Shown here in pieces: positions 34,820 through 48,200 of a stretch of DNA of 64,000 nt. The notes under the pieces are model-generated. The model had not been told where the DNA came from, did no database searches, and saw only the letters and a program-made list of their open reading frames with translations. The translations under genes were made by a program, and so were the position numbers. This stretch comes from Glandiceps talaboti. Its lineage: Eukaryota; Hemichordata; Enteropneusta; Spengelidae. Numbering within the stretch: the stretch's first letter is position 1; each line of letters opens with the position of its first letter. The stretch covers positions 18,657,642 to 18,721,641 of the forward strand of contig NC_135556.1 of assembly GCF_964340395.1 (NCBI RefSeq). The letters run 5' to 3'.

Positions 34820-36211
34820 TCTTTTATTTATTTTTCTGTAATCAATCTATATAAAAACAGCAGGGACTTGTAACATGGAATAATGGCAGCTCTTTTTAAA
34901 ATGTATAATATATAAAAAAAACAAACATGATAAATGAAATGATTAAAACCAATATAAGGGGGGAAGGGGGCATGACCTCTGCAACTATGTCAACACAAGA
35001 CATAGATTCTGTCAAAGAGATATAACAACACAGAATACCTACACACAAATATGAAATGGTTGGATACATTCATAACTTTACACCGTCACTATGTTGAAGT
35101 AAATGCTCGGCTACATCCTACGAACTTTTGCTTGCACAAAATAGTCATATCATTGAAGGGAAACAAATTCCCTTAAACTTCAGATTATGAATTTCGGCGT
35201 TCAGAAAAAAAAAATTTAAGTATAAGAGTTTACATACAAAATATGTTCTATTAAAATAAGTTTCAAGTCTTTGAGATTTGATTAGAGAGAGATACCCTCA
35301 GGTCAGGTCAGGTCAGGTCAGTCAACTATAGAAAAGAGATGATCTCGTCTGTGATATTAGAATATATATCATATATATATTATAGATATTTGTCAAAAGC
35401 TAGATTTAAGTTTTGCACTGACTTGAAAAATGAGAACAATTGAAATGAAAGAGGATGACTGGAGACAGAAACCGGGACAAACTTAAAAGAGTTGCAAGTT
35501 TTCTGAAAATGTAGGTTTGACGGGGTTTCTGTCTTCAGCCGTCGTCCCTCATGTACATGAAGAATGCAAATAAGACAAGACAACAACACCAACATCATGA
35601 TTGTTACATGGCTGATTCACTTCATCAGATTCATCATATTGTCTATCAAAATACATGGTCATATCAGACAGTTGAAAATGTATCAAAATTTCAACACATG
35701 GAGATTAGGAAAAAATAGAGATTCTCGCCAATAAATGGTAGCATGTAATTTGGTTGATGTCCATAAAAAACTATTACATATGTTTTGTCCCTGTCATATA
35801 GTGTATTATTTAGTTAGTACCCACAAGAATTCTTGAATAAATTACAATTCAAAGTCAGATTTGTCTTTCCCCAACTCAGCTCATGGAAAAGATTCTATAT
35901 ACAAGGTATTTATTTACAAGTTTTTCTTTACAAAACTTCAAGGCACTATGTGACATTGTAGAAAGGAAGCAAATAATTTATTTTCAAAAAAATTTGGTCA
36001 GTTGTTCGGATAAAACACAAGTTTTCTCAACGAGACATATTTCCTGAACAACCATCAGGATATAAAAATATAATTCATTTATTAAAATCTTGCTAATTTC
36101 CTTGTGTTTTGTATAAACAGCATTCCTTCGCTTCCATTGTTTCCTTGTCTAGTGTCCAGTATACACACGATTTCCCCTCGATTGTTCAAAACAAAAAGTG
36201 ATCACCCGATT
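34820..36211 (-). other. Probable dachsous 3' UTR
   Basis: About 1.4 kb after the dachsous stop with no ORF of note. AATAAATAAA on the minus strand near 34822-34831 could be the polyadenylation signal. A GGTCA run (four units) lies at 35300-35320. Extent is inferred. Confidence 0.4.
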
Positions 36212-39200
36212 TTAAATCGTAACTTCATGTTCGGACCCCGCCATAGCAGGGAATGTTATCATGGTTGACGATCTGGGTGAGCGTTGCGGCGTACTCGCCG
36301 TTGAATTACCTGTACTGCTCTGTGCTGTACTGGCACCCATTGGTGTAACCAACGGTGATATCGAAGGAGTCCTATTCGCAAGGGGTGATAACGAGGGTGA
36401 AAAATTGGGTGACATTGCTGGGGAGGAGAAACTACTATCGTGAGTAATTGGTACTCTGGGATACATTTTCATTGCTGACGCCTGGTTAATTCCACCTGGA
36501 TTCATTGAAATTGCAATAGGTTGAATCGGTGCAACAGGTCCGTGTGCAACTGTTGTTAACAGAGGTGGTGGGAAATTTTTCACTTTAGGTGACAAAGATT
36601 GCTTATGTCGTTGATTAGACTGACTCTCCTGTATATGTTTTTTAGCAATGCTTTCATCTTTCAGCTTTGCTATTTCTGCAAAGACATTAGCCAGTGGTTG
36701 GAACTGAGGTCCCCAGTCTAGCAAATAGTCCCAATTGTAACTTCCTGAGAATTCTTCATCACTGTTGACGATTGAACTCAGTGATCCCGTCATGGATGGC
36801 TGTCCATCGTCGTCAAGTCCAAACGCCCTTGTTCCATCCATGATTGCATTATTCTCCTCATCCCCAACTTCATGAAGTTTAGTCTCTATAAAAGTACCTA
36901 AATCTACTCCCCTTTCTTCCCCACCACCTTCTTCCCCAAAAATGTGCATGCTCTCAACACTCTGGTTGAGAAGCTTGTCAATGCTGGTAGTTTTAGGTGG
37001 GCTGACGCCAATACTTTTCAGCACTGCATTGGCAGACTGTTCATTGACTGACATATCAGATATAGTGTCATCATCGTCTTGTTGAATTCCTGAATCTTGT
37101 ACACGTCTGAGAGGTTGATTGTTATTCTGTCCTGCAATGACTGATTCGTTTATTCTACAGATTTCATCATCTTCAACCGTCGCAGATCCACGCCCACTTG
37201 AAGCCGAATTTGATTGATCCGATGCATCTGTTCGCCCGACCTCCATTGAGGTGTGTGGTGAGTGCATGCGTGGGACTGTCCCATTCATGAAGTTCACTGC
37301 AATACCATTTGGTGGGCCATCAATTTGTTGCACATCCACGATATACTCTTGACTCATGTTGGTGACCGGGTCAAAGAGTCCACCCTCATGGTTGTAGGAG
37401 TTTGGGGAATGTCTTCCATCAGTTGGTGGATTGTGTGCAGGCGGTTGTCGACCCTTCCTACGAACCCACATCATCAAACACACAATTAAAACAATGAGAA
37501 GTGTGATACCTGCAATGATTGCAAACACGATGACTAAAGCTAATGGTAGTCCTGACAATCCAGAGCCTGTCTGAGGTGATGCCCCCTGGCAGGTGGCACA
37601 GTTGTAATCCACAGTTGTCAAAACAGCACATGTACTTTCTAGAGAATGAGGTTTGCTGGACTTAGCTATCACTACTAATTCATAAAGGTCTTCACTGTTT
37701 CGTCGATTCCTGATGACACTACCGTCATCACGTTTCCTCCTTGCTGTCTCCTCATCAATTGTCTCTTTCACTATAAGGTATCCGTGTGTTTCATTCATTG
37801 TAAATTTAGGATAATCCTCATCAAGGTAGTAGAAAACAATGCCATCAGCTCCCTTATCGTCATCAGAAGCAGAAACTTGGCCAACTACATATCCAACCTC
37901 AGCGTTAGCAGGCACAGTAAAGTCATATTTTGATACCGTGAAAATAGGTTCATATTCATCAACACCTGTGATAGCAATGCGAGCTGTCACTGTGCTTGCT
38001 TTCCCACCGGGATCTTCAGCACGGATTGAAATAACGTATTCATTTTTGTCCGTCTCAAAATCAAATTTCTTTAAAGCGGTCACTTCTCCATCATCATTAT
38101 CAATTTCAAAATATTTCTTGTCTTCACCCTCTCCAATCGAGTACTTGAGAATTCCAAATGAGCCACTGTCACTATCAATGGCATTTGCTGTGAAAATAGA
38201 TGTGCCTATAGGTTCTTCTTCAGGAAGGGATTCCAAGTACATAAACACAGGGAAGTATGGCGCATGGTCGTTTTCATCCGTGACATAGATTGTAACCGTG
38301 GTGACAGTATGCAATGGATTTTCTAGACTGCTGTCAGCTGCTACAATAGTCAGATTATGGACAGCTTTCTGTGTATCACGGTCTAATCTTCCCTTGACTG
38401 TCACTGTCCCATTACTGTGTTGGATCTTGAACAGATCAAGGTCATTACCAGATGTTATATCATAGCGAACAAGTGCATTCGTGCCTTCATCTGCATCCGT
38501 GGCATAGACCGTCAGAATCGATGTACCGGCTGGTACGCCCTCACTGATAATGCTCTCGTACTCTGTTGCATTGAAGACAGGTGCATGATCATTGATGTCT
38601 GTTAAGGTTATAAAAACAGTGGCGTTGTCATGTAATGGTGGGTTGCCTCTGTCTGATGCAGTCACAGCCAACATATAAAATGCTTTGGTTTCCCTGTCAA
38701 GGTTGCCAACCACTGCAATATTTCCATCAGTTGGTGAGATCTCAAACATATTGTCCGTGTTTCCATCAATAATACTATAATCCACAACTTTATTTTCCCT
38801 GGCGTAGTCAGCATCTGTAGCATGTACTTTATGAATCACATAACCCTTAGGTTCTCCTTCACTGACTTGTTCCATGTACAAGTCTTTTCCAAAGACTGGT
38901 GCGTTGTCATTCACATCAATCACTTCAATGCGTACAGCTACAAGACTTGACAATGTAGGCGTACCATGATCCGTAGCTGACACAAGTAACTGAACTGTGG
39001 GCTGGTTGTGGTTGAAATACACTGTTCCATTGGTATATATGGTACCTAGGGGTCAAAGAAAACAACAACATTTTAGGTTCACCGAATGTGGATACAACCA
39101 TCACTTCAAAATCTCTGTGTTGTGTGTGTGAACAATCACTTCATTATTCTACTCACAGAGATGTTTGCAATTATCATTAGTGACCAAAAATTATCATGCT

Positions 39201-42200
39201 AAATAGTTGTACTTATTTTGATGAATAAGAAATTGGTGGAATGGTAATTTAGGACATGCCAGGCAGTTTATTAATTTGGTGGACAGTACAAGGAGAAATT
39301 ACACACTTCTTGTAAAAACTCATCCAATCGGCTCACTGTATTTAACTGATGTTGACACCTTTTACGACAGCATAATACAAAAATATGACAACTCATTAAG
39401 TATGCAGGATTTATTTCTATGGAAAAATATTTGCATGTATTCAGTTAAAATAAATCAGGCACTGAAAAAAACATTGGACTACATTAAACAGCATTGAGAA
39501 TATGTAGAGATATTTAAATGATTGTTAATCGAGTGCAAGTACTTGATGAAGACTTACCAGTTTCGGGATTGATGTAGAATCCGGTGACTGTAGTGACGTC
39601 CATGGTTATAGCATATGTGATTTCACCATTTGTTCCCGAGTCTAAATCAGTGGCATTGACCGTTATTACTGATGTATGGCTAGGTGTCAGCTCATCTATG
39701 TCAGTCTGTACAAATAACAACATGAAATAGTTTAGTTATAGACAACATGAAATGTTTAGTTATAGACAGCATGAAATGGTTTAGTTATAGACAACATGAC
39801 ATGGTTTAGTTATAGACAGCATGAAATGGTTTAGTTATAGACAACATGAAATGGTTTAGTTATGGACAACATGAAATAGTTTAGTTATAGGCAACATGAA
39901 ATGGTTTAGTTATAGACAACGTGAAATGGTTTAGTTATAGACAACATGAAATGGTTTAGTTATAGACAGCATGAAATGGTTTAGTTATAGACAACATGAA
40001 ATGGTTTAGTTATAGACAACATGAAATGGTTTAGTTATAGACAACGTGAAATGGTTTAGTTATAGACAACATGAAATGGTTTAGTTATAGACAGCATGAA
40101 ATGTTTAGTTATAGACAGCATGAAATGGTTTAGTTATAGACAACTGAAAACTGTGACAAACCTCATAGGAGGACTGGGTGAACTCTGGTTTGTTATCATT
40201 TTCATCTTCCACAGTGACCTGTAGATCCATAGTGGCATTGAAATGTCCATCAAACGCTTTAATATTAAGGGTGTATGCTTGTTCTTCTTCATAATCCAGT
40301 GGTGCTGCTAGTGTTATGTGACCACTAGCAATGTCAATACTGAATCGATTGTCTGGGTTACTATCAGCAAGGATGGAGTATTTAGGATATTTGTTGTCTC
40401 TTTCGTCAGCATCATTTGCAGTGACTTGGGTCAGTAATGAACCAATCTCTGCACCTATAAGTATGATGTGAGAAAGAATTATGACATGCAATATTCTGAA
40501 ACAAACACAGTCTAAATATCACAATCAATACACAAAACAAGTCCATGAGAAAACAGACTGTTCAATAAAGTCCATGAAAAGTGCTCAATTTTCCCATTTT
40601 CATCCTCAACTGTACCTTCATCTCAACCAATGACTTCATTTGTTCACAACAAAACAACAGTATACTGTCCACCAACAGAAAATACACAAAGTTACTTGGA
40701 GTTAAAGAATAAGTAGCAATTGGTATAGGCATTGTTAGGGGCGACGTAACAGTTGTCTTAACCCATACAGGATTTGGTTTACATTAAATCTATGTAAGCA
40801 CATCTTGAAAATAGCACGTCAGCCTTTAAAAGGTTAACACATTTATCACAGCAGATAAAACAGACACATGTCAGTAACCAGCCTAACATGAAACCCTGAA
40901 TGAAATGAAAATGGGAGTGGAGTGGGTTGGGGTAGGAAGGGTGTGGTGTATATCACTGGCCTGAGATTCTGGCCAAAAAACTACATAAGGTGTACAACAA
41001 TCGTTTTCCATCCTACCTTCTTTCACATTGATGCCATTATGGAATCCAAATGATGGTTTGTTATCGTTCACATCTATGATGTTGATCTTCAACAAACTGG
41101 TCCCTGTCCGAGCCTGACCATCTGTTCGGTCTAGAACCTCTAGAGTCAGTTTATACTTCTCATGTATTTCACGATCCAAAACCCACACGGTCCTGACAAC
41201 ACCAGTGAGTTCGTCAATAGTGAATAAATGATCACTATTAGCGGGGTCAACCTCAGTGATGTAGTAGTGAAGGTTGGCATTTTCCCCAATGTCTTCATCA
41301 GTACCTGATACCTGGTGTACAGAACATTCAAATCAAGCATTTAGTTTACAACTTGTTATTTTAATGCAGACCCTAACATAAATGGACCCAAGACATAACA
41401 TGTACCATGGGTTAATACAGGCCCTAACAACAAAGTCTTATATTAAGAAACTGTACCCCTGGGATACCAAAGTCTTATTTGAATATTAAGTAACTTTTCA
41501 CCTGGATACCAAAGTCTTATTTGAATATTAAGTAACTTTTTACCTGGATACCAAAGTCTTATTTGAATATTAAGTTACTTCGCACCTGGATACCAAAGTC
41601 TTATTTGAATATTAAGAAACTTTTTACCTGGATAACAAAGTCTTATTTGAATATTAAGTAACTTCGCACCTGGATATCAACATGTACTTACCTGCCGAAC
41701 AAAGGTGTTAGCTGGTTCTCCCTCCCACAATTCAGTGAAATATCTATCCTGTGTAAACACTGGATCGTTATCATTGATATCTTCCAGGTTGACATTCAGT
41801 TTGGTATAACCATATTGATTACTGTATACAGCAGACACAAACAGTTGTCTGGGTGTCACCTTCTCACGGTCCAGTTGTTCTGAATTTGCCACGTTGATCA
41901 CACCTAGAGAATATGAACATGTACATGACATCTGAATAATCTGGATGTGTGATTTGATTATTTTAGTTCACTTTCTAGATATATGACTTGGGATTACTAT
42001 TCTGTATTATAACACATTGTTTTCATATAGCATTCAGTGATTGGCTACGATTATATCACATGATATGGAAGATTGACCTATAGTGATCTCAATTTGCATA
42101 TATTACCACGAAATGACACAAATACATCTTTCTGTTGTATTATGAATACTAAAACAGAACCCCCTTGATGCCTGAGCGCAAGTGTGGCATACTCAGGATA

Positions 42201-45200
42201 TTTGTACACGTACTTGCAGTGTTATGCTCGTGAAAGTGCAGCAGAAAACACTTCAAGCACAAGTGCATATTATACCTCCCGAGTACTCATACTGGTGCTC
42301 GCGTGATACAGGGTTCTGGTATTATTACATAATTATGTTTATGTGAAAATGTAACAACAAATTTCTGTAAAAGTTAAACTGTGCAATCATGCAATTTGGT
42401 GCCCAATGAAAGATGATGCATTCATATGCATATCATTTTACATGGATAGTATGCAATAATGTGTTCGGTATTGCACTGCAGTGCAAATACTGCCAGCACA
42501 CACATGTAGCGGTGTTACCACTGATACATACATAATAACAATGAATACGGCAGGTTCACCAATAATGTTTTGCCAAAGTCTACTTTGCATACTTATTGCA
42601 TAACTATAAATACTTCATTTGATTTCAATAATTCACTAGTTCTTATGTACAACTTACCTGAACTAGCGTCAATGGAAAATGTACCATCTTCATTTCCATG
42701 TGTGATCTCAAACACAGTTCCTGACTTGTAATCTTCAATCTCTGGGAGCATATTGATAATAAAGGTACCAACTGGAGAGTGTTCTGGTATAGTCTCTTCA
42801 TAAAGCTCTTGATGAAATTTGAGATCAGGTAATGCATTGTTCACCCTGATTTCCACCAAACCTATAAAACAGAAATATCAGATACTTATAATCATATCTC
42901 CCGCCATGTTTTTTCTAACTATGTCAATTTTTAATTTTAATAACATTTTCATCTTTAAGAGTGGCATTATCAGTTTTATCCACTTATACTCACAAAAACT
43001 CACAATGATAAAACAGGGTCCACGCTTCTCCTTATTTGCTATGTTTACTTTACTGCTCTACCCACATTACATTTAGAAATATTTGCCCGATAGATGAAAC
43101 CACACCTGCACATCACTGACTGCAAATGGCAGCCACTTTTGCTTTATCATAGAGTTTACATCACACATTCACCACTTTTTCAGTCGCCTGATTTCTGATT
43201 GTGACTGGGTTAACATATGATTGATAGAAACACTGGAAAGTCTACGGTTTACATGACATACCATTTGAGTCTAGTGGAGGAGTTCCCTGGTCTGTGGCTT
43301 TGACATCTAGTCTGTATATACTATCAGTATTTTCAAGTTGTTTTATCACCTTCACTAGTCCATCATCAGTAACATCATAGTATTCACTGTTGCTTATCAT
43401 GCTGGGGGTGGAGAAAAAACATAAAACAGTTAGTCAACAATTACCACATGACTCAACATAACAGATATAGTACGATTCTCACTTTTCTTTCTCAATACAA
43501 ACTAATATCTACAACTCAATGAAATTATTCTACAATTCCAAAGACATAATTTCAATAAACCTTCCTACCTGTAAACGATCTCTGCATTTGATCCCTCATA
43601 ATTTCAATAAACCTTCCTACCTGTAAACGATCTCTGCATTTGATCCCTCGTCCCTATCCACAGCAGTAAGTTGTAAAATCTCGGACCCCACGGCGATATC
43701 ACTTGTAATGTTGATGGTGAAAGGTATAGAGGTGAACACAGGAGCATTGTCATTGATATCGGAGATAGTGACACAGATTTGTGCAGCTGACGACATAGGG
43801 TTGGTAACACTGCCGTCTGTAGCATTAACTGCAAATATATACTCTGGCGTTGTTTCTCTATCAAACTCCCTGTAGAAAACGACAACAAAACTTGGTCAGT
43901 TATCTGCTTAGACTGCATGTGTGATAATAAAACATCTTGTGGAAGTCTATGTATGTCATCCCGTCATCCCCATTCCATAATTTATAGGCCCAGCTTCGCA
44001 ACAGAAAACAATTGGGTGAAACCAAATCATTACTACAGTAGGTGAAAAGGTTACCCAGTTGCACTCTGCAAGAGTATGACAGCCAAACACATAAAATGCT
44101 GTTTTTTGTTGACATTTGAAATTTTTAACATTTAACACCTCTAAACTACATCATATCTTTGTGCCAGTCATTTTGAACTTTGACCCTTGACCTTTGACCC
44201 CAAAGCTGGAAAGAAATACACAAGTGATTGACTTACCTTACTGATACAATCTGACCATTGACATTCTGAATACTGAACATATTGACGAACAAGCCTTCCA
44301 ACGTATACAATACATTAGCATTGGTCCCCATATCAGGATCCAACGCACTCACTGTCAGTACAGTTTGGTTGGTGCCAAAGTTTTCAGGGATAGTAACGTC
44401 ATACGGTTCATCTTGAAACTCTGGTGCATTGTCGTTCAGGTCGACAACGGTGACAGTAACAGTCATGCTACCACTCAATGGATTGACTGCCTTGTCTTGT
44501 GCTGTGATTTCTAACTCATAGTGGTCAACCAACTCGCGGTCAAGGGTCAGCTGAGTCGCCAACACACCGGTGTCTGCATGGACGGTGAATTTGTTACCTA
44601 CATTGCCATCTAAAAATAAAAGTTTTGAAATAACATAATAATATTGTTAGGATGTATGATCCCTCTCTTTTTTTTGTCAATTCCTACCACTGTTGATGTG
44701 ACTATGTTTACTGAGTGATATGTGGTACGAATAGTGTAACATTATGCACACTGAAAATTGAACCAATGCAGAGTTGCTAGTCACTCCCACAAACCATAAT
44801 TTTGTTCGGTCATGTTGACATGTCACAGGCACTATAATTTTTTTGTTGATTCTACAAAGCCGAAAGTGATTCTTATAGAACAAATTTTGACATCAAAAAG
44901 ACTACAATCACTGCCCAAAGAGTGCACATCATTTCAAAGCTACCACCCCTTCATAATGTAGTGATTACTCTGCAGCCTACTGCAGTAGTTTGACTAATCC
45001 ATTCATTCTATAGCAAGAATGGCTTACCTGTGATGCTGTAAGTGATTTCAGCATTGGTTCCTGTATCAGCGTCGCTAGCAGCAACAACATGCAATTCTGT
45101 TGGCTCCCCATTCTCTGGTACCGAGATTGAGTAACCCTCCGTTGCAAAGACTGGGGCATGGTCATTTGCATCTAGAACAGTCACCTGACATGTTGTGGTA

Positions 45201-48200
45201 TCGTACAATGCTGGGAAAGCAGCGTCACTGGCGTACACTGAAATAAGAATAATATACAAAAATTACATACAAAAAATAGTTACATTCTGCATGTAAAAGT
45301 AATGGGTCTTGGTAAAAGCCCAGAGTACAAGTTGCTAACTGATGTATCAACTCTTTCGTACTACCTATCTTGCTACTAATAATTTTCAACATAACAGCCA
45401 CAAACTGTACTGATAATGCCTCACATTGACCTTAATATTTCTAGTATACAGTGGTGCATTCACAAGAAAACCTTGAACTCTTATCACTAAGTAATCAACA
45501 GTTTGTTGAAGTTGTTGCCATCTTTATTATACCATGCCCAAGCCAAATTATTGTCTTTGAACAGAAAATATGGATTAATAAACCCTGGTCATTCTATGTC
45601 ACTGGTTTTTCAGGGCTTGAAATATGAGTCCAAATGTTACAAATCGTTATCATTTTTCCAGATTTAACATAAATTATACGTGAGGAGATATCATTACATT
45701 ACGGTATTGCCCAATAATTTGCTACATACAACTGGAAAATACTTGTGAACTACAGGGTGAGCGACTCGTAGTGACAAGGCCCCTTAGGTCACTCATATTT
45801 TCATTGGCTGAATAGAGAACAATGTTGGGGAGTACTATGTAATTACCATCACATACTCATAACATAATGATCAAGTTCAAGTTTCAATGCTGGTACAAAT
45901 GGTTTTTGCTGCTATAAAAAGAGATTACATAGAGTCCAAATTACCTGTTAGAATGTATGATGACACATTTTCCCTATCTAGTGTCTCTGTAGTGAAGATT
46001 TGGCCTGATTCTCCATTGATACGAAACATATCATCAGCTATTCCTATTGGAATACTGTACGTTATTAGTCCATTTGTACCTGAAACAGACATGAAATTAA
46101 CATGTTAGTTATATCAATTTTGGATTTAAAATCATTATCCCATAGATACTACAATATCATGTATTAAGTTCACATTCATTTCAAAAGTCTATGTGTTGGT
46201 AACTTTTCTTACGCTGCCAATTCTGACAATTGAGAGTTTGTATCAGTCCTGGGTTTTACAGAGTGTACTTGATACAATACAGGACACGTGCAAACTTTTC
46301 CTACATCAAATGTGAAAATAACTTAATTTTCTAATTACTCCATACTAACTGCTTATTAATTATACACATTCTCATTCAAAAAGCACACTGGCAATACCTA
46401 GTGTCTGCCATTCTAAATGTGTGTACAAATTTAGTATTTCTTATTAATGTCCAAAAAATTTAGGCATAAGAAGTGTGCTGACAGTTTATACAGCAACTTA
46501 CCAATGTCAGCATCTGTTGCGTTCACTTGTCCAACAAAAACATCCGATCCCATATTCTCCATAACTTGCATCAAATAACCATCATCAACAAACTCGGGTG
46601 CGTTGTCATTAACGTCTTCCACATAAATGATCAAATACTGGAAGCTGACTCTCGGTGGAACACCATGGTCAGCTGCAGAAATATTGAGTGCGTAGGCATC
46701 TCGAAGTTCACGGTCAAGAGGATCAACCAAGGTAATAAGTCCTGTGTCTGCTTCCATGCTGAATTTGCCATCTTCGTTTCCTTCAACGATATCATAAACT
46801 ACCCTACCATTATCACCGTAATCGGGATCAAGGGCTACAACATGCACGACTGGATATTCTAGTGGTTCGTCCTCCATCACATAGGTAATATTACGCGATG
46901 CAAAGTGCGGACTATTGTCGTTTACATCCTCGATGAAAATGCGAGCTGTGGTGGTTCCATGCATTTGATAACCAGTTTCAGGTTGATCGGTAGCTCTGAC
47001 TACCAACGAATACATTCCTTTTGTTTCCCGATCAATATCACCGATAGTACGCAGTTCTCCGCTCACATAATCTATCTCAAATGTATGATTTTCCGGTGGT
47101 GTGATGAGCGAGTAACGCACCTCTCCATTCTTGCCGCTATCTGCATCAGTAGCGGTGAATGTATACACAAGAGAATGAACTGGCACGTTTTCTCTCAACG
47201 TGATCTGAATGGGATCTTTTTCAAATCTAGGGGCGTTGTCGTTGAGATCAACGATGTAGATATGAACGGTTGTTGTAGTTCGGCGTGGATTCAATATATT
47301 CATATCGGTAGCTTGGATCGTTAGGACGTAGCTTTTCTTTAATTCGTAATCTGGATAGTCTATTGTGAAGATTTCACCCGTCGTACGATTGACCTCAAAC
47401 GTACCAGGATCAGGATCACCTTCGATGATGTAGTAGAGAACAAGTCCATTGTTACCGATATCTGGATCATACGCTGTCACGTGACCCACGCTTCTACTAG
47501 GTGGCGTGTTTTCTTTGACAGTAAAAGAATACGTATGATTAACAAACTTTGGACTGTTGTCGTTTTCGTCCTCTACCTCCACATGTACAAATGTAACTGT
47601 TTCTTTATATGGATTGCCATGGTCTCTAGCGGAGATAGACAACACATATTTATCTTTTTCTTCTCTGTCCAGTGAAGCCCGGGTTCTAACAACACCATTT
47701 GTCTCATCCACGGTAAACATTGAAACGCCGTCCAGTTCGTCACCTGCAATGGAGAAGAAATATCATGTTATAATATCATCATAACTATGTACACAACAGT
47801 GCAATGCTAAATAAACAATTTATATCTGGTGACACACTCACTTCATCATGAACAAAGGGATGGAATGGAATATAAAACGATGCATAAATATCATAGTGTT
47901 TTCTTGACTCCACCCAAACGGAAAGACCTTTATTGTTGACTGAGTATATACAACTACTTTGAGACTCTGTGAATGTGATTATACAAAGTTGGATAACAAG
48001 GTTATTGTATTAGACAATTTATATACATAAGCGGGAGTTTTGCGGAGGGTTACTGTCAAATTTGCACCTATATTTGCTGCTTACACTACATTACAACACA
48101 ACCCTTCATTGTTGTCTGTGTCATTATCCTAAGCACACACTCTCAAAAACTGAGATTTCAAATGATAGCTTGAAAGTGATGACACCATAATTTGAACAGT

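Noticed and set aside
39721-40143. CRISPR-like look of regularly spaced 25-bp repeats
   Set aside because: Units are contiguous with no unique spacers, and the context is an animal gene intron. It is a minisatellite.
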